Of a DNA stretch of 64,000 nt, positions 25,367-34,887 are shown in pieces. Position numbers and translations under genes: made by a program. The notes under the pieces are model-generated. The model worked only from the letters and a program-made list of their open reading frames with translations, ran no database searches and was not told the DNA's origin. The number at the start of each line of letters is the position of its first letter. Position 1 is the stretch's first letter. Source of the stretch: Knoellia remsis (GTDB lineage: Bacteria > Actinomycetota > Actinomycetes > Actinomycetales > Dermatophilaceae); assembly GCF_003002895.1 (NCBI RefSeq), contig NZ_PVTI01000004.1:100710-164709 (forward strand), read 5' to 3'.

Positions 25367-26733
25367 GCCGGCTCCGATGCCCGGGCGCCGAGGCGGGCAA
25401 ACAGGGCCGCCTCGGCGACGCAGACGTTCTCGAACTCGCCGAGGTGCAGCGACTCGTTCGCGCCGTGGGCGCGCGTGTCGGGGTCCTCGACACCGGTGAC
25501 GAGGATCGCGGCGTCGGGGAAGCGCTCGGCGAAGGCGGCGACGAACGGGATGGAGCCGCCGACGCCGATGTCGACCGGCTCGGTGCCCCACGCGTCGGCG
25601 AAGGCCGCACGGGCCTCGTCGTAGATCGGGCCGTCGACGTCGGCGGCGAAGCCGGCGCCCTGGTCGTCGAGGCTGACCTCGACCCTGGCACCCCACGGCG
25701 CGTTGTCGAGCAGGTGCTTCTCGAGGGCGGCGAAGGCGTCCTGCGGGTTCTCGTCGGGGGCGATGCGCATCGACAGCTTCGCCGACGCGGTCGGCACGAG
25801 GGTGTTCGAGGACTTCTCGACGCTCGGTGCGTTGATGCCGATCGTCGTGAGCGACGGCTTGGTCCACATCCGCGAGAGAAGCGAGCCCGAGCCGATCGTC
25901 GAGACCCCGTCGAGCAGGCCGGACTCCTCGCGCAGCCGCTCCTCGGAGAAGTCGAGGTCGGCCGCCTCGCCGGACTTCAGGCCCGCGACGGTGACGTTGC
26001 CGTCCTCGTCGTGAAGGGTCGAGATGAGCCGGACGAGGGCGGTGACCGCGTCGGGGACGGCGCCGCCGAACATGCCGGAGTGGATGCCGTGGTCGAGTGT
26101 CGACACCGTGACGACGACACGGATCAGCCCGCGCAGGGTCGTCGTCAGGGCCGGCGTGCCGATCTCCCAGTTCGTCGAGTCGGCGAGGACGATCGCGTCG
26201 GCGGCGAGCTTGTCGCCGTGCCGCTCGAGGATCGTCATGAGCGAGTCGGAGCCGACCTCCTCCTCACCCTCGACGAAGACCGTGACACCGACCGGCAGGT
26301 TGCCGCGGTGGGCACGCAGCGCCGCGATGTGCGCCATGATCCCGGCCTTGTCGTCGGCCGCGCCGCGGCCGTAGAGCCGCCCGTCACGCTCGGTCGGCTC
26401 GAACGGCGCACTCTCCCAGTCGGCCTCGTCACCCGGCGGCTGGACGTCGTGGTGCGCGTAGAGCATGACCGTCGGCGCGCCCTCCGGCCCGTCGATGTGC
26501 GCGATGACGGCAGGGGCGCCACCTTCGCGGACGATCTCGACATCGAGCCCTTCGGCGCGTAGCAGCTCGGCCGTCGCCTCGGCGGAGGCGTCGACATGGC
26601 TCTGGTCGAACGCCGGCAGCGACACGCTCGGGATGCGGGTCAGCGCCTCGAGGTCGGCGCGCAGCTGCGGCATGAGACCACGGACGGTCTCGCGCAGGTC
26701 GGACAGGGACGCGGGGACAGCGGGTTCGCTCAC
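25363..26733 (-). CDS. M20-family dipeptidase
   Basis: 456 residues, a cytoplasmic di-zinc peptidase. Metal ligands: YAHHDVQPPGDE (His/Asp), GRGAADDKAG (bridging Asp), EGEEEVGS (catalytic Glu and ligand), ADSTNWEIG, and a C-terminal GANESLHLGEFE (His). GTG 26733 lies 6 nt after TAGGGT (leaderless). First gene of a coupled pair with the reductase. Confidence 0.9.
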   Translation of the reverse strand: MSEPAVPASLSDLRETVRGLMPQLRADLEALTRIPSVSLPAFDQSHVDASAEATAELLRAEGLDVEIVREGGAPAVIAHIDGPEGAPTVMLYAHHDVQPPGDEADWESAPFEPTERDGRLYGRGAADDKAGIMAHIAALRAHRGNLPVGVTVFVEGEEEVGSDSLMTILERHGDKLAADAIVLADSTNWEIGTPALTTTLRGLIRVVVTVSTLDHGIHSGMFGGAVPDAVTALVRLISTLHDEDGNVTVAGLKSGEAADLDFSEERLREESGLLDGVSTIGSGSLLSRMWTKPSLTTIGINAPSVEKSSNTLVPTASAKLSMRIAPDENPQDAFAALEKHLLDNAPWGARVEVSLDDQGAGFAADVDGPIYDEARAAFADAWGTEPVDIGVGGSIPFVAAFAERFPDAAILVTGVEDPDTRAHGANESLHLGEFENVCVAEAALFARLGARASEPA

Positions 26734-26807
26734 GTTCCGACCCTACCCAGCGGCCCACGGCCGGTGACGCGCGCCGGGTCCCCAGCGGGGCGGCATACAC
26801 TCGGTCG

Positions 26808-27389
26808 GTGTTCGGACGCAGCAAGACCACCAACGAAGAGCTCGCGGAGCAGGTCAACGAGACCCACCGCGAGGGCGCCAAGAACCGCCCCACGCCGAAG
26901 CGGCGCGACCAGGAGGCGGCGCGCAAGCGGCCGCTCGTCGTGACCGACCGCAAGGCCGCGCGGCGCCAGGACCGCGAGAAGCGCCGCGAGCAGATCATGA
27001 AGCAGCGCGAGGCGATGCGCACGGGCGACGAGACGCACCTGCCGCCGCGGGACAAGGGCCCCGCCAAGCGGTTCATCCGCGACTACGTCGACGCCCGGTG
27101 GAACGTCGCCGAGTTCATGCTGCCGGTCATGCTCATCGTCCTCGCCCTGTCCTTCGTCCGGACGCCGTGGGCGATGCTCGTCGTCTTCTCGCTCGTCTAC
27201 GGGCTCATCGCCGCGGCCGTCCTCGACACGTTCCTGCTGTGGCGGCGCATCAAGAAGCGCCTCGTCGAGAAGTACGGCGACGACGCGGTCGGGCGCGGGG
27301 ACGGGTTCTACACCGCGATGCGTGCGTTCCAGATGCGACGCACCCGGATGCCGCGGCCGCTCGTGGCCCGCGGCGAGTACCCCGGCTGA
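26808..27389 (+). CDS. DUF3043 membrane protein
   Basis: 193 residues: a highly charged N-terminus (about 1-85, Arg/Lys/Glu-rich with coiled-coil character), two membrane helices (about 102-117 and 121-143), and a basic C-terminus. Matches DUF3043, conserved in actinobacteria with no known function. The GTG start follows TACACT (26796-26801) by 6 nt; that -10 box is partly formed by a GGCATAC motif. Confidence 0.82.
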   Translation: MFGRSKTTNEELAEQVNETHREGAKNRPTPKRRDQEAARKRPLVVTDRKAARRQDREKRREQIMKQREAMRTGDETHLPPRDKGPAKRFIRDYVDARWNVAEFMLPVMLIVLALSFVRTPWAMLVVFSLVYGLIAAAVLDTFLLWRRIKKRLVEKYGDDAVGRGDGFYTAMRAFQMRRTRMPRPLVARGEYPG

Positions 27390-27408
27390 GCAGCGCGCAC
27401 TCCCCCGG

Positions 27409-27624
27409 TCAGGTCGGCGCGTCGAGCGACATCGGCCCGTAGACCTTGTCGCCGTCACGGTGCAGCGTCACCGCGGCGACACCGGCATCGGCGAGCTCAC
27501 GCCACGTCTCGCCGAACCAGTTCTCGGCGTCGGACTGGGTCGGGAAGGCGGTGCTCGTCGTCGGCTCACCAGTGACCTCGCCACCATCGGCGTCCTCGAA
27601 CGTCCAGGTCCAGGCTTCGCTCAT
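27409..27624 (-). CDS. Small conserved-type hypothetical protein
   Basis: 71 residues, acidic, Trp-rich (WTWTFEDADG, ENWFGETWRELADAGVAAVTLHRDGDKVYGPMSL). Looks like a single small alpha/beta domain. AGGAGA lies 4 nt before the ATG. Convergent with DUF3043. It is the last ordinary-composition gene before the RHS island. Confidence 0.7.
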   Translation of the reverse strand: MSEAWTWTFEDADGGEVTGEPTTSTAFPTQSDAENWFGETWRELADAGVAAVTLHRDGDKVYGPMSLDAPT

Positions 27625-27916
27625 GTCATCTCCTCAATGGTCGGCGCGACCCAGCACGTTCGACTCGAAGACGAGCCTACAGACTTCGGTCGATGGCCCA
27701 TTCAACCGTCGATCCGGTGCGAACCAACTCGGCAACCATCCACTGCGAGCTCGCTCCGTGTCCGGCTCGGGCTCTGCGCCATTGTGACCGGCTCGGGGTA
27801 GCGAATCACTTTCGTGTCATCGGCGGACTTGAGGCGGCACTGGGTCATCCGCCGCTGAGAACGAACGGGATCCGGGCTCCTTCTGCCGATGGCCATCAGG
27901 GATAGGACAGACTCGG
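27625..27916. other. Lower-GC intergenic segment at the island's left edge
   Basis: No gene is supported here. Short open frames exist on both strands (87 codons minus, 70 codons plus) but lack a convincing ribosome binding site or recognisable domain. It may hold decayed remnants of earlier immunity or toxin cassettes. Confidence 0.4.
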
Positions 27917-28363
27917 TCAGGACAGATAGTGTTCCACGCCTAGGCGAATATTCCGGGCACCCCAACTATCGAAGCTAGCCGCCTCCTGAAGGGCTTCCTC
28001 CTTGGATAGACCGGCAAGAGGAGGGGCAGGCTTCTTGTCGCGTCTCCCGATAAGCCAATAATCCACATACGGGAAGACTGCAAAGTAGTCCTGATCGAAG
28101 TTGCCAAGGACTGTCACGAACCCAGCATACTCGCCCAGCAAATCTTTCAGTTCGAGTTTCGACTTGACAGTTTTGCTGCCGACCGCGTCCACATAGGCTT
28201 CAACTTCGCCGCCCACAGCTATAAGGTCCCAAAGGGCCGTGAGTTCGGTATCGCTGGGGAAGTCCTCGAGAACGATCTCCCACTGCACGCCCGGAAACTG
28301 GGCTCTGTCCAGCCGTTTGAACTCATCCAATGGCAGCGGCCCGGTGTCGACGAACTCGCCCAT
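27917..28363 (-). CDS. Putative immunity protein of the RHS toxin
   Basis: 148 residues, acidic, starting MGEFVDTGPLPLDEFKRLDR. The ATG at 28363 lies one nucleotide after the RHS stop, the expected layout for a cognate immunity gene. Base composition is visibly lower in G+C than in the flanking genes, with codons such as ATA, AGA and TTG common. No immunity family is recognised (not an obvious SMI1/SUKH sequence); the assignment rests on position, charge and composition. Confidence 0.65.
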   Translation of the reverse strand: MGEFVDTGPLPLDEFKRLDRAQFPGVQWEIVLEDFPSDTELTALWDLIAVGGEVEAYVDAVGSKTVKSKLELKDLLGEYAGFVTVLGNFDQDYFAVFPYVDYWLIGRRDKKPAPPLAGLSKEEALQEAASFDSWGARNIRLGVEHYLS

Positions 28364-28364
28364 G

Positions 28365-31300
28365 TTAGAACCTGAACTTATCAGTTTTGCCACCCCTATT
28401 GACATAGATAGTCGGAGGTCCCGTTCTGGAATTCGGATTCAACGTCACCCAGGTGCCATCCTTCAACTTTGCCTTCCGCGACCCGTTGGCCATGTACGTG
28501 ATTTTGCGCCCTTGAGTCAAGTTATTGAAATGCCCGAGTGCGACGCGGATTCCCTTCTTTGGCATAGCGTACTGCCGGCCACCACTCTTTAGCTTTTTGC
28601 CCTTAACCCCCTTCGCTTTCCACTTGGAAAGCAATTTCCCAATTGCTTTCGCGGAGAGCATGCCTAGGGCCATAGCAGCGCCGCCTCCACCGCCCGCTCC
28701 ACCACCCCCATCGCGGTGGATCATGGCCCGGCCGTCGAGGTCGAACGCGTTGATGGGGTCGTTGGGGTAGGTGTAGGTGTTGGCGTTGCCTCCGTAGACG
28801 GGGTCGGTGCTGAGGAAGCGTCCGGTGTTGGGGTTGTAGAGCCGCACTCCCATGAGGAGGAGGCCGCCGGGGGTGTCGCCGGCGCGTTGTTTGGCGCCGA
28901 GCCACCCGTAGCGGGGGCTGCTGTCGCTGGTGGTGACGCCGTACTCGTCGGGCCGGGACACCTGGAGTGGTTCGGTGTCGGTGGCGGGGAGGGTGGCGGC
29001 GATGTCTCCGTGCAGGTCGCTGATCTGCCAGGCGAGGGCGTCGGCGGCGGCACCGGTCTTGTCGATGGTGGCGGTCGCGGCGAGGTCGCCGGTGGGTCCG
29101 ACGATGTTGCGGGTGATGGTGCCGTCGCCTTCGTCGGTCCAGTCTGGGGCATCTGCGGTGCTGGCGTAGCGCAGCGTCTTGGTTCGGGTGATCAGGGCTC
29201 CGGTGTCGGGGTCGGCTTCCTGGGCGGTGCGGGTCGCGATCCGTTGCCCAGTCACGTCGAGCGTGTATGTGGAGGAGGCGGTGGGGTTCTGCCCGGCACC
29301 GTTGTTCGCGTCCGCGTCGGCCGCAGTCGCGTAGCTGGTTTGGGTCGCGACGAGGTCGTTGGAGTGGTAGCTGACCCGGGCGACCTGTCCGTCACTGAGC
29401 GGGAGGCGGGTCGTGCGCCCGAACGCGTCGTAGGTGTATCCGCTGCTGGTGAGCCGGTCTCCGCTGTCGAACGTGGCGGTCCCGGCCGGGGTGCTCGGGG
29501 CAGCGCAGACGGTGAGGTCTCCGTTGCCGTCGGCGGTTGCGGCTGCGGTGGTGCTGGAGAAGCCGGTGCGGTTGGAGTTGGCGTCGAACCGGTAGGCGCG
29601 CACGGTGCACTGGTCGCCGTCGAGCTGAACGGTGGAGGTGAGCCTGCCGGTGCCGTCGTAGCGGTAGGTGCGGTGACCGCCGGGCATCATAGTGTGGTCG
29701 ACCTGCTGGCCATGGATGTTCTCCACGGCGAGCTCGGACAGGACCGGGTCGGCCAGGCCGGTCATGGTCCACACCCGTTCGACCTCTGCGCCGGAGGTGT
29801 CGTAGCGGGAGGTGGCTTTCAGGCCTCCCGCGGCGGCCGCACCCATGGTCTGGGAGGTGGTGTTACCGGCGGTGTCGTAGCCGAGCGTGACCTGCCCGCC
29901 TTGGGCGTCGGTCTGCGATGTCTGCCGCCCGGTGGCGGCGTCATAGGCCGTTGTGGTCGCGAAGGAGCGCGTCAGCCCACCAGCCAGGACGTCGGACTCG
30001 GTCACCTTCACCGGGCGGCCGAGGCTGTCGTACTCAGTCACGGACTTCAGACCGGAGGCGTCGGTGTAGGCCATGTTGCGGCCGAGCGTGTCGGTGATCG
30101 TGCTGATCGTCTTCCCGCCGCCGCTGGTTGAGTCCAGAGCTCCGGTGTCGGGGTCGTAGCTGAGGGTCTGGGCGGCAGGGTTCGCGCCCAGGCCGCTGCT
30201 GCTGGTCGTGACCGTTGTGGCGCGGTCGGCCTCGTCGAAGACGGTCGTGGTCTTCCGGGACGCCCCGTTGGCGGTCTCGGTGACGACCGCGGCGGCGCCA
30301 ACTCGGTTGTACTCGGTCGTGGTGACCGGCAGGGAGGTATTGGATGAGGAGCCGGTGATGGCGCCGGCGTAGCCGACCTGACAGGGCAGGTCACCCCACT
30401 CGGGACGCCCGGTGCAGGCGCCGGTGTTGTCGTCCCAGTAGGACGTGGTGCGCGTCCCTGCGCCGGTGCCGGCCGCGTCCGACGGCTGCTGCTGGTGGGT
30501 AATGCGGCCCTTGGCGTCGTACTTGGTGCGGACGGTGATCTCGTCCCCGGCAGCCGAGCTGGGGTCGGTCGTCACGGCCAGGGGCAGCCCGAGGGCCCAG
30601 TCGTAGCTCGTGGTGGTGCTCCGGGCGTTGTCCAGGACGGTCGTGGCGGGGTCGTCCTCGAGCCCGAGGCCACCGGTGACTGTGCTGGTGACCAGGTCAG
30701 AGGTGGCCGCGTCGGTGGGTCGGCCCGCGTCGTAGGTACTGCGGGTCGTGGGTCGGTGTTGTGCTTCGGCACCGGTCGAGGTGACGACGGTGCGCAGCGG
30801 CCCCTGGGTCCACAGAGTGCGGGAGGCGCCGGTGGTGGGGGACTTCTCGTACGCGGTGACCGTGGCGAGGGCTTGGGCGCGCGCGTCGGTGCTCAGGCCG
30901 TCGAGGCCGAGCTCGGCGAGCTTGGCGCCTGCGTCGGTGCCTTGGCCGAGTGCCAGGGCGCGGTTGCCGCCGTCGATGGACAGGACCTCGTTGCCCAGGA
31001 CGTCGTAGACAGTCGCGTCGAGGAGCCCGTCACGGGTGAGCTGGTTGACCTCGCGGCCGTTGACGTCCATGTACGTGACGGCAGCCTTGCCCCACGAGCG
31101 GGTGGTCTCGTCGTCGCCGGCCCAGTAGTCGTTCGACGGCTGCGCCGCAGCGTCAGCGTCGAAGACGGCGGTGCCCTCTACGGCCGCGACGCTCTGGGCC
31201 CAGGTCGCCGCGGCTGCGGCGTCGACGTTGACCGGGCCGCGGGCCGCGGTCGTCGTGGGCACCCCGTACACGATGGCGGTGGTCGCGGTCCCGTTCACGG

Positions 31301-34300
31301 TGCTGGTGGTGCCCGGTGCCAGGGTCGGCCGGGACACCTTCACCAGGCGTCCCTTGCTGGTGGGCAGGGTCCGGTCCCAGGCCGGGCCAGCGACCACCGA
31401 GCCCGTCGCGTAGTCGAACGTCCAGGGCTGCTCACCGGGCGGGGTGAGCGTGGTGAGCAGGTTGTTGCTGTCGTAGCCGTAGGTCGTGGTTAGCGCTTTC
31501 CCGCCCGTGGTGAGACCCGGCTTGGGGTCGGTGGCCGTGATGAGGCGGCCGGTGCTGTCGTAGCCGTAGGTGGCCTCGACTGTGCCGGTCATCGCGCCCG
31601 CACCCGAGGCAGCAGCGGGGTCCCACGTGTACGCGGTGATCTTCGTGATCCGCTGCCCGGTGTAGCCGCCCGAGTCCGGCACGCCCCAGGTCAGCTCGAG
31701 GGTGCGGCAGCCACGGGACGCGGCCTGGGTGAGGTCGGTCGCGGGGTTCGCGCAGGCCTGCAAGGCCGTGTCCGTCAGGGCAGGGTTCGGTGCCGCGACC
31801 CGGCTGAGGCGGAGCTTGCCGGCGGGGTCGAGGGTGTAGCCGTAGCGGGCCGTGGCGCCCTGACCGGTCGGGGTGCTGGAGGCGACTGGCCACGTGTCCG
31901 CCGGTGGTGTGCCACCGGTCGGTTTGGCGAAGGTGGTGACGTTCCCGTCAGAGTCCTTCAGGGTGAACGACCCGGTGAACGACCCGGTCAGGGTCAGGTC
32001 TGCGAAGCCGGGCTCGGGCACCCAGGTGCCGTTCGGGCCGGCGGTGTAGGCGATGACCTCGCCCTCTTCGTCCTGAACCTCGAGGGAGGTGGCGCTGGTC
32101 TTGAGGACGGCGACCCAGTTGGTGTCGGTGTACTCCGACGCCCCGGACAGCGACCACTCGGCGCCGAAGCCGCCGGCCTGGCCGTTGTCGGTACCGGCCG
32201 TCAGAGACCGGGACCCGTAGGTGCGGCCGATGCTGGCTCCGAACAGGGTCGCGTCCGTGTCCGACAGCGACAGGGCACCGGTGAGCAGGTTCACGCTGCC
32301 CGGGCCCGCGGTGGCGTCCCCGGCCTGGCCAGCGTTCACGTCCACGGTGACGGTGTTCGGGTCAGTGCTGGACCCGTTCGCGAACAGTGCTCGGATTTCG
32401 ACCACCCCGCCACCGGCGAGGGTGGTGGCGGCGTCCCAGTACGACATTGCCGTGGTCGGGGACGCCGTTGCCGGCCACGACGAGCGCGTGGCCCCGGCAG
32501 TGTCCGTCACGTCCGCCAGTGGAATATCGGTCCAGGCGGCGGTGACGCCGCGTCGGTACTGGAACTTGTGTGTCCCCAGCGCGGAAACCTGCGACGAGTC
32601 GATGAGGAGCTGCAACGGGACGCGGCGTGCCGTGACGTGGTTCTCCACGGGCTGCCCGATTGCGACCCCGGACCCCACATAGAAGACGTAGGCCTTCCCG
32701 GCGGACACGTTCCCGGCCTTGTCCATGGACCGCACGTACAGGGTGTGCTTGCCCTCTGCTGGCTTGGCCAGCGAGATCGCGACCGCCTGGTTCGCGGATG
32801 CGGTCACGCTGCTGGCGTAGGTGGCGGTGTCCAGGGAGTACTGCACCTTCGCGGTGTCGGACGCGCTCGAGGTCGCGGTGAACGCGAGCTTCCCGGCGGC
32901 GTCCACAATGTCGGACCACTGGTTCTCTGGCGAGGTCGATGACCCCACGCCCGGGACCGCAGGCGCGGTCGTGTCGACGACGAAGTTGTCGTAGTTCGAC
33001 CACGCCTTCGACGTCAACGACCCGTCGTTGCCGTAGACCCGCACGACGTAGCGCGAGCCGTTGGTGAGCTTCCCGGCAGGGACGACGTACTGGGACGTGC
33101 CGCCCGAGGTGACGCTGGAACCAGCCGCCTTGTCGATGACCGGAGTACCCGTGCCGTTGAGGTACACACTGAACAGGCCCTTGACCGTGCCGCCGTCAGG
33201 GTCGGAGACAACCGCCTTCAACGTCGGGGTCGCCGACGTCGACCACCCAGCAGTCGAGGTCGACGACGACGTGCCGGGCGAGTGGGTCGCGGTGCCCGGG
33301 GTGTTCGGGTACCGGTTGTAGGTGACCGACAGCTTCGGCACGTTGGAGGCGGCGTTGGCGGAGTTGAATCTCTTCCACCCGTAGACGTCGCTCTCCGAGG
33401 CGGCGCGCAGCTGCAGAGCCCGCACACCACCGGTCGCAGTCCACGCATCGACCAGGCTCGTGACCGAGACACTGATCCACCCATCCGCGCACGAGGAGGA
33501 GAACCCCTTCGCGACGTTCACCGAGCCATACACCCCGCCAGCGGTGGGCTGGTTCGCCCACGTCGTGGACGTCGTGAAGGCGTTCGAGGACAACACGTTC
33601 AGCTGACGCGCCGAGCAGGACCAGGAGTGGTACTCCCACAGCGACAGCGTCGCCGACGTGACGTCGGCACCCTTGTACGCGTCGGTGTTGAACGACAGCA
33701 GCGAGCGGGCGATCGCTGTCCCGTTGTACCCGGCCCGCAGCTCGGTCGAGCCGGCCTGGGCTGCGGTCCAGTCCTGCTGGATCCACGTGTCCGAGTATGC
33801 CGCTTGCGTGGTGATCGGGTCGATCGTGATCGGGAACGTGCGCTCGGGAGATGCCAGCCAGGACGCGTCGACCGACAGCACCAGGTCACCACGGTTGCGT
33901 TTGGCATCGGCCGCCTCGAACCGCATCCCGACAGGGATCTCCGAGGCCGGGAGCCCCGAGCCGGGATCCTTCTTGGCGTCCCACGCTCGCGGCGCCGGGA
34001 TCGTCTGGACCGCGCGGCCCTTGGCGTCCACGAAGTCCAAGCCCCCATCGGCGCGATCACGCGCCACCAGGCCCTTGGTCCGGACAGGCATACGCACCAG
34101 GTACTTGCCATCCTTTGCTGCGGCTGCAGCGGCGTCGGCCGCGGTGCGGTCCTTGAGCAGCAGGAACTGCTCAACCCCGGTCCGGGTCACCTCCTGCACC
34201 AGATCCGTACCGGCGCTGATGTTGGGGTAGGTCGCCTCCGTGCCCGACAGCTGCGGCTTCGGCAACGCCTGACCCCAACGCAGCTCAACCCCGCGGCCCT

Positions 34301-34805
34301 CCCGGTCCGCGAGTGAGGCCAGCATCCCCTCCCCGCTCGTCTTCCCCGCCAGTCGCAAACCCTGCGGGTGAACCTTCGGCCCGACCGTGCCATCACTGAA
34401 CTCGGTCAAGGTCAGGTCGACATCACGCCACCCGTCCTTGCCAGCCTTGTCCCGCACCCGCACCGGCGCCCCGAACTGCTCCGTCGAGAACGACCCGTCC
34501 GGGTTCACAAACGTCGACTCGACCTCCGAGCGCGCCTTCAGCACCTCCACCCGCGCGCCACGCACCCGCGCCGTCAGCTGCGCCGAGATCACGTCCTCAG
34601 CCACCAACGGCTCACCCTCAGGCGCCGCAGGTGCCGTCTCAGCCGGAGCCACCGTCGCAGGCTCCGCCGCCATCGCGGGAGCAACCCCAACACCGAGCGC
34701 CGCCGCGGACACCACCGCGACCACCCGCACCCACGGACGAAACCACCCCGACGCCGACCCCTCAGCGATCAGCTTCGGACTCCAGGAGAACCACGACTCA
34801 GACAT
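28365..34805 (-). CDS. RHS/YD-repeat polymorphic toxin with variable C-terminal tip
   Basis: 2146 residues. A long n-region and hydrophobic segment ending APAMAA (about 20-47) look like a signal peptide. A DNRLRE-type adhesion domain lies around 340-500, then FN3-like segments, then a long series of YD repeats forming the RHS cocoon. The RHS core ends at RYGWLGAKQRAGDTPGGLLLMGVRLYNPNTGRFLSTDP...NAFDLDGRA (about 1960-2027). The last 119 residues are a Gly-rich linker and a strongly basic domain with QGRKITYMANGSRK and SRTGPPTIYVN, encoded by lower-GC DNA: the toxin tip. ATG 34805 follows GAGGG; a longer frame exists upstream. The activity of the tip is unknown; its basic charge suggests a nucleic-acid substrate. 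Confidence 0.92.
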   Translation of the reverse strand: MSESWFSWSPKLIAEGSASGWFRPWVRVVAVVSAAALGVGVAPAMAAEPATVAPAETAPAAPEGEPLVAEDVISAQLTARVRGARVEVLKARSEVESTFVNPDGSFSTEQFGAPVRVRDKAGKDGWRDVDLTLTEFSDGTVGPKVHPQGLRLAGKTSGEGMLASLADREGRGVELRWGQALPKPQLSGTEATYPNISAGTDLVQEVTRTGVEQFLLLKDRTAADAAAAAAKDGKYLVRMPVRTKGLVARDRADGGLDFVDAKGRAVQTIPAPRAWDAKKDPGSGLPASEIPVGMRFEAADAKRNRGDLVLSVDASWLASPERTFPITIDPITTQAAYSDTWIQQDWTAAQAGSTELRAGYNGTAIARSLLSFNTDAYKGADVTSATLSLWEYHSWSCSARQLNVLSSNAFTTSTTWANQPTAGGVYGSVNVAKGFSSSCADGWISVSVTSLVDAWTATGGVRALQLRAASESDVYGWKRFNSANAASNVPKLSVTYNRYPNTPGTATHSPGTSSSTSTAGWSTSATPTLKAVVSDPDGGTVKGLFSVYLNGTGTPVIDKAAGSSVTSGGTSQYVVPAGKLTNGSRYVVRVYGNDGSLTSKAWSNYDNFVVDTTAPAVPGVGSSTSPENQWSDIVDAAGKLAFTATSSASDTAKVQYSLDTATYASSVTASANQAVAISLAKPAEGKHTLYVRSMDKAGNVSAGKAYVFYVGSGVAIGQPVENHVTARRVPLQLLIDSSQVSALGTHKFQYRRGVTAAWTDIPLADVTDTAGATRSSWPATASPTTAMSYWDAATTLAGGGVVEIRALFANGSSTDPNTVTVDVNAGQAGDATAGPGSVNLLTGALSLSDTDATLFGASIGRTYGSRSLTAGTDNGQAGGFGAEWSLSGASEYTDTNWVAVLKTSATSLEVQDEEGEVIAYTAGPNGTWVPEPGFADLTLTGSFTGSFTLKDSDGNVTTFAKPTGGTPPADTWPVASSTPTGQGATARYGYTLDPAGKLRLSRVAAPNPALTDTALQACANPATDLTQAASRGCRTLELTWGVPDSGGYTGQRITKITAYTWDPAAASGAGAMTGTVEATYGYDSTGRLITATDPKPGLTTGGKALTTTYGYDSNNLLTTLTPPGEQPWTFDYATGSVVAGPAWDRTLPTSKGRLVKVSRPTLAPGTTSTVNGTATTAIVYGVPTTTAARGPVNVDAAAAATWAQSVAAVEGTAVFDADAAAQPSNDYWAGDDETTRSWGKAAVTYMDVNGREVNQLTRDGLLDATVYDVLGNEVLSIDGGNRALALGQGTDAGAKLAELGLDGLSTDARAQALATVTAYEKSPTTGASRTLWTQGPLRTVVTSTGAEAQHRPTTRSTYDAGRPTDAATSDLVTSTVTGGLGLEDDPATTVLDNARSTTTSYDWALGLPLAVTTDPSSAAGDEITVRTKYDAKGRITHQQQPSDAAGTGAGTRTTSYWDDNTGACTGRPEWGDLPCQVGYAGAITGSSSNTSLPVTTTEYNRVGAAAVVTETANGASRKTTTVFDEADRATTVTTSSSGLGANPAAQTLSYDPDTGALDSTSGGGKTISTITDTLGRNMAYTDASGLKSVTEYDSLGRPVKVTESDVLAGGLTRSFATTTAYDAATGRQTSQTDAQGGQVTLGYDTAGNTTSQTMGAAAAGGLKATSRYDTSGAEVERVWTMTGLADPVLSELAVENIHGQQVDHTMMPGGHRTYRYDGTGRLTSTVQLDGDQCTVRAYRFDANSNRTGFSSTTAAATADGNGDLTVCAAPSTPAGTATFDSGDRLTSSGYTYDAFGRTTRLPLSDGQVARVSYHSNDLVATQTSYATAADADANNGAGQNPTASSTYTLDVTGQRIATRTAQEADPDTGALITRTKTLRYASTADAPDWTDEGDGTITRNIVGPTGDLAATATIDKTGAAADALAWQISDLHGDIAATLPATDTEPLQVSRPDEYGVTTSDSSPRYGWLGAKQRAGDTPGGLLLMGVRLYNPNTGRFLSTDPVYGGNANTYTYPNDPINAFDLDGRAMIHRDGGGGAGGGGGAAMALGMLSAKAIGKLLSKWKAKGVKGKKLKSGGRQYAMPKKGIRVALGHFNNLTQGRKITYMANGSRKAKLKDGTWVTLNPNSRTGPPTIYVNRGGKTDKFRF

Positions 34806-34887
34806 GGCAGACCCTCTATACAGCCCACCGTCTGTGCCCCATTGCCTCGCGCGTGGACCCCCAACCACACGGGTGGGACGGGGAGGA
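34806..34887 (-). promoter_or_regulatory. Likely RHS promoter/leader region
   Basis: Upstream of the RHS start on the minus strand are GTATAGA and GAGGG elements; the former resembles a -10 box about 10 nt before the ATG. No clear -35 is visible. The segment is also the right junction between the island and the broken osmC gene. Confidence 0.35.

Noticed and set aside
27702..27965. 87-codon minus-strand frame downstream of the immunity gene
   Set aside because: It overlaps the end of the immunity gene in another frame and has no start signal; kept only as possible remnant DNA.
28716..30131. 471-codon plus-strand frame opposite the RHS gene
   Set aside because: Val/Gly repeats mirror the YD repeats; not a separate gene.
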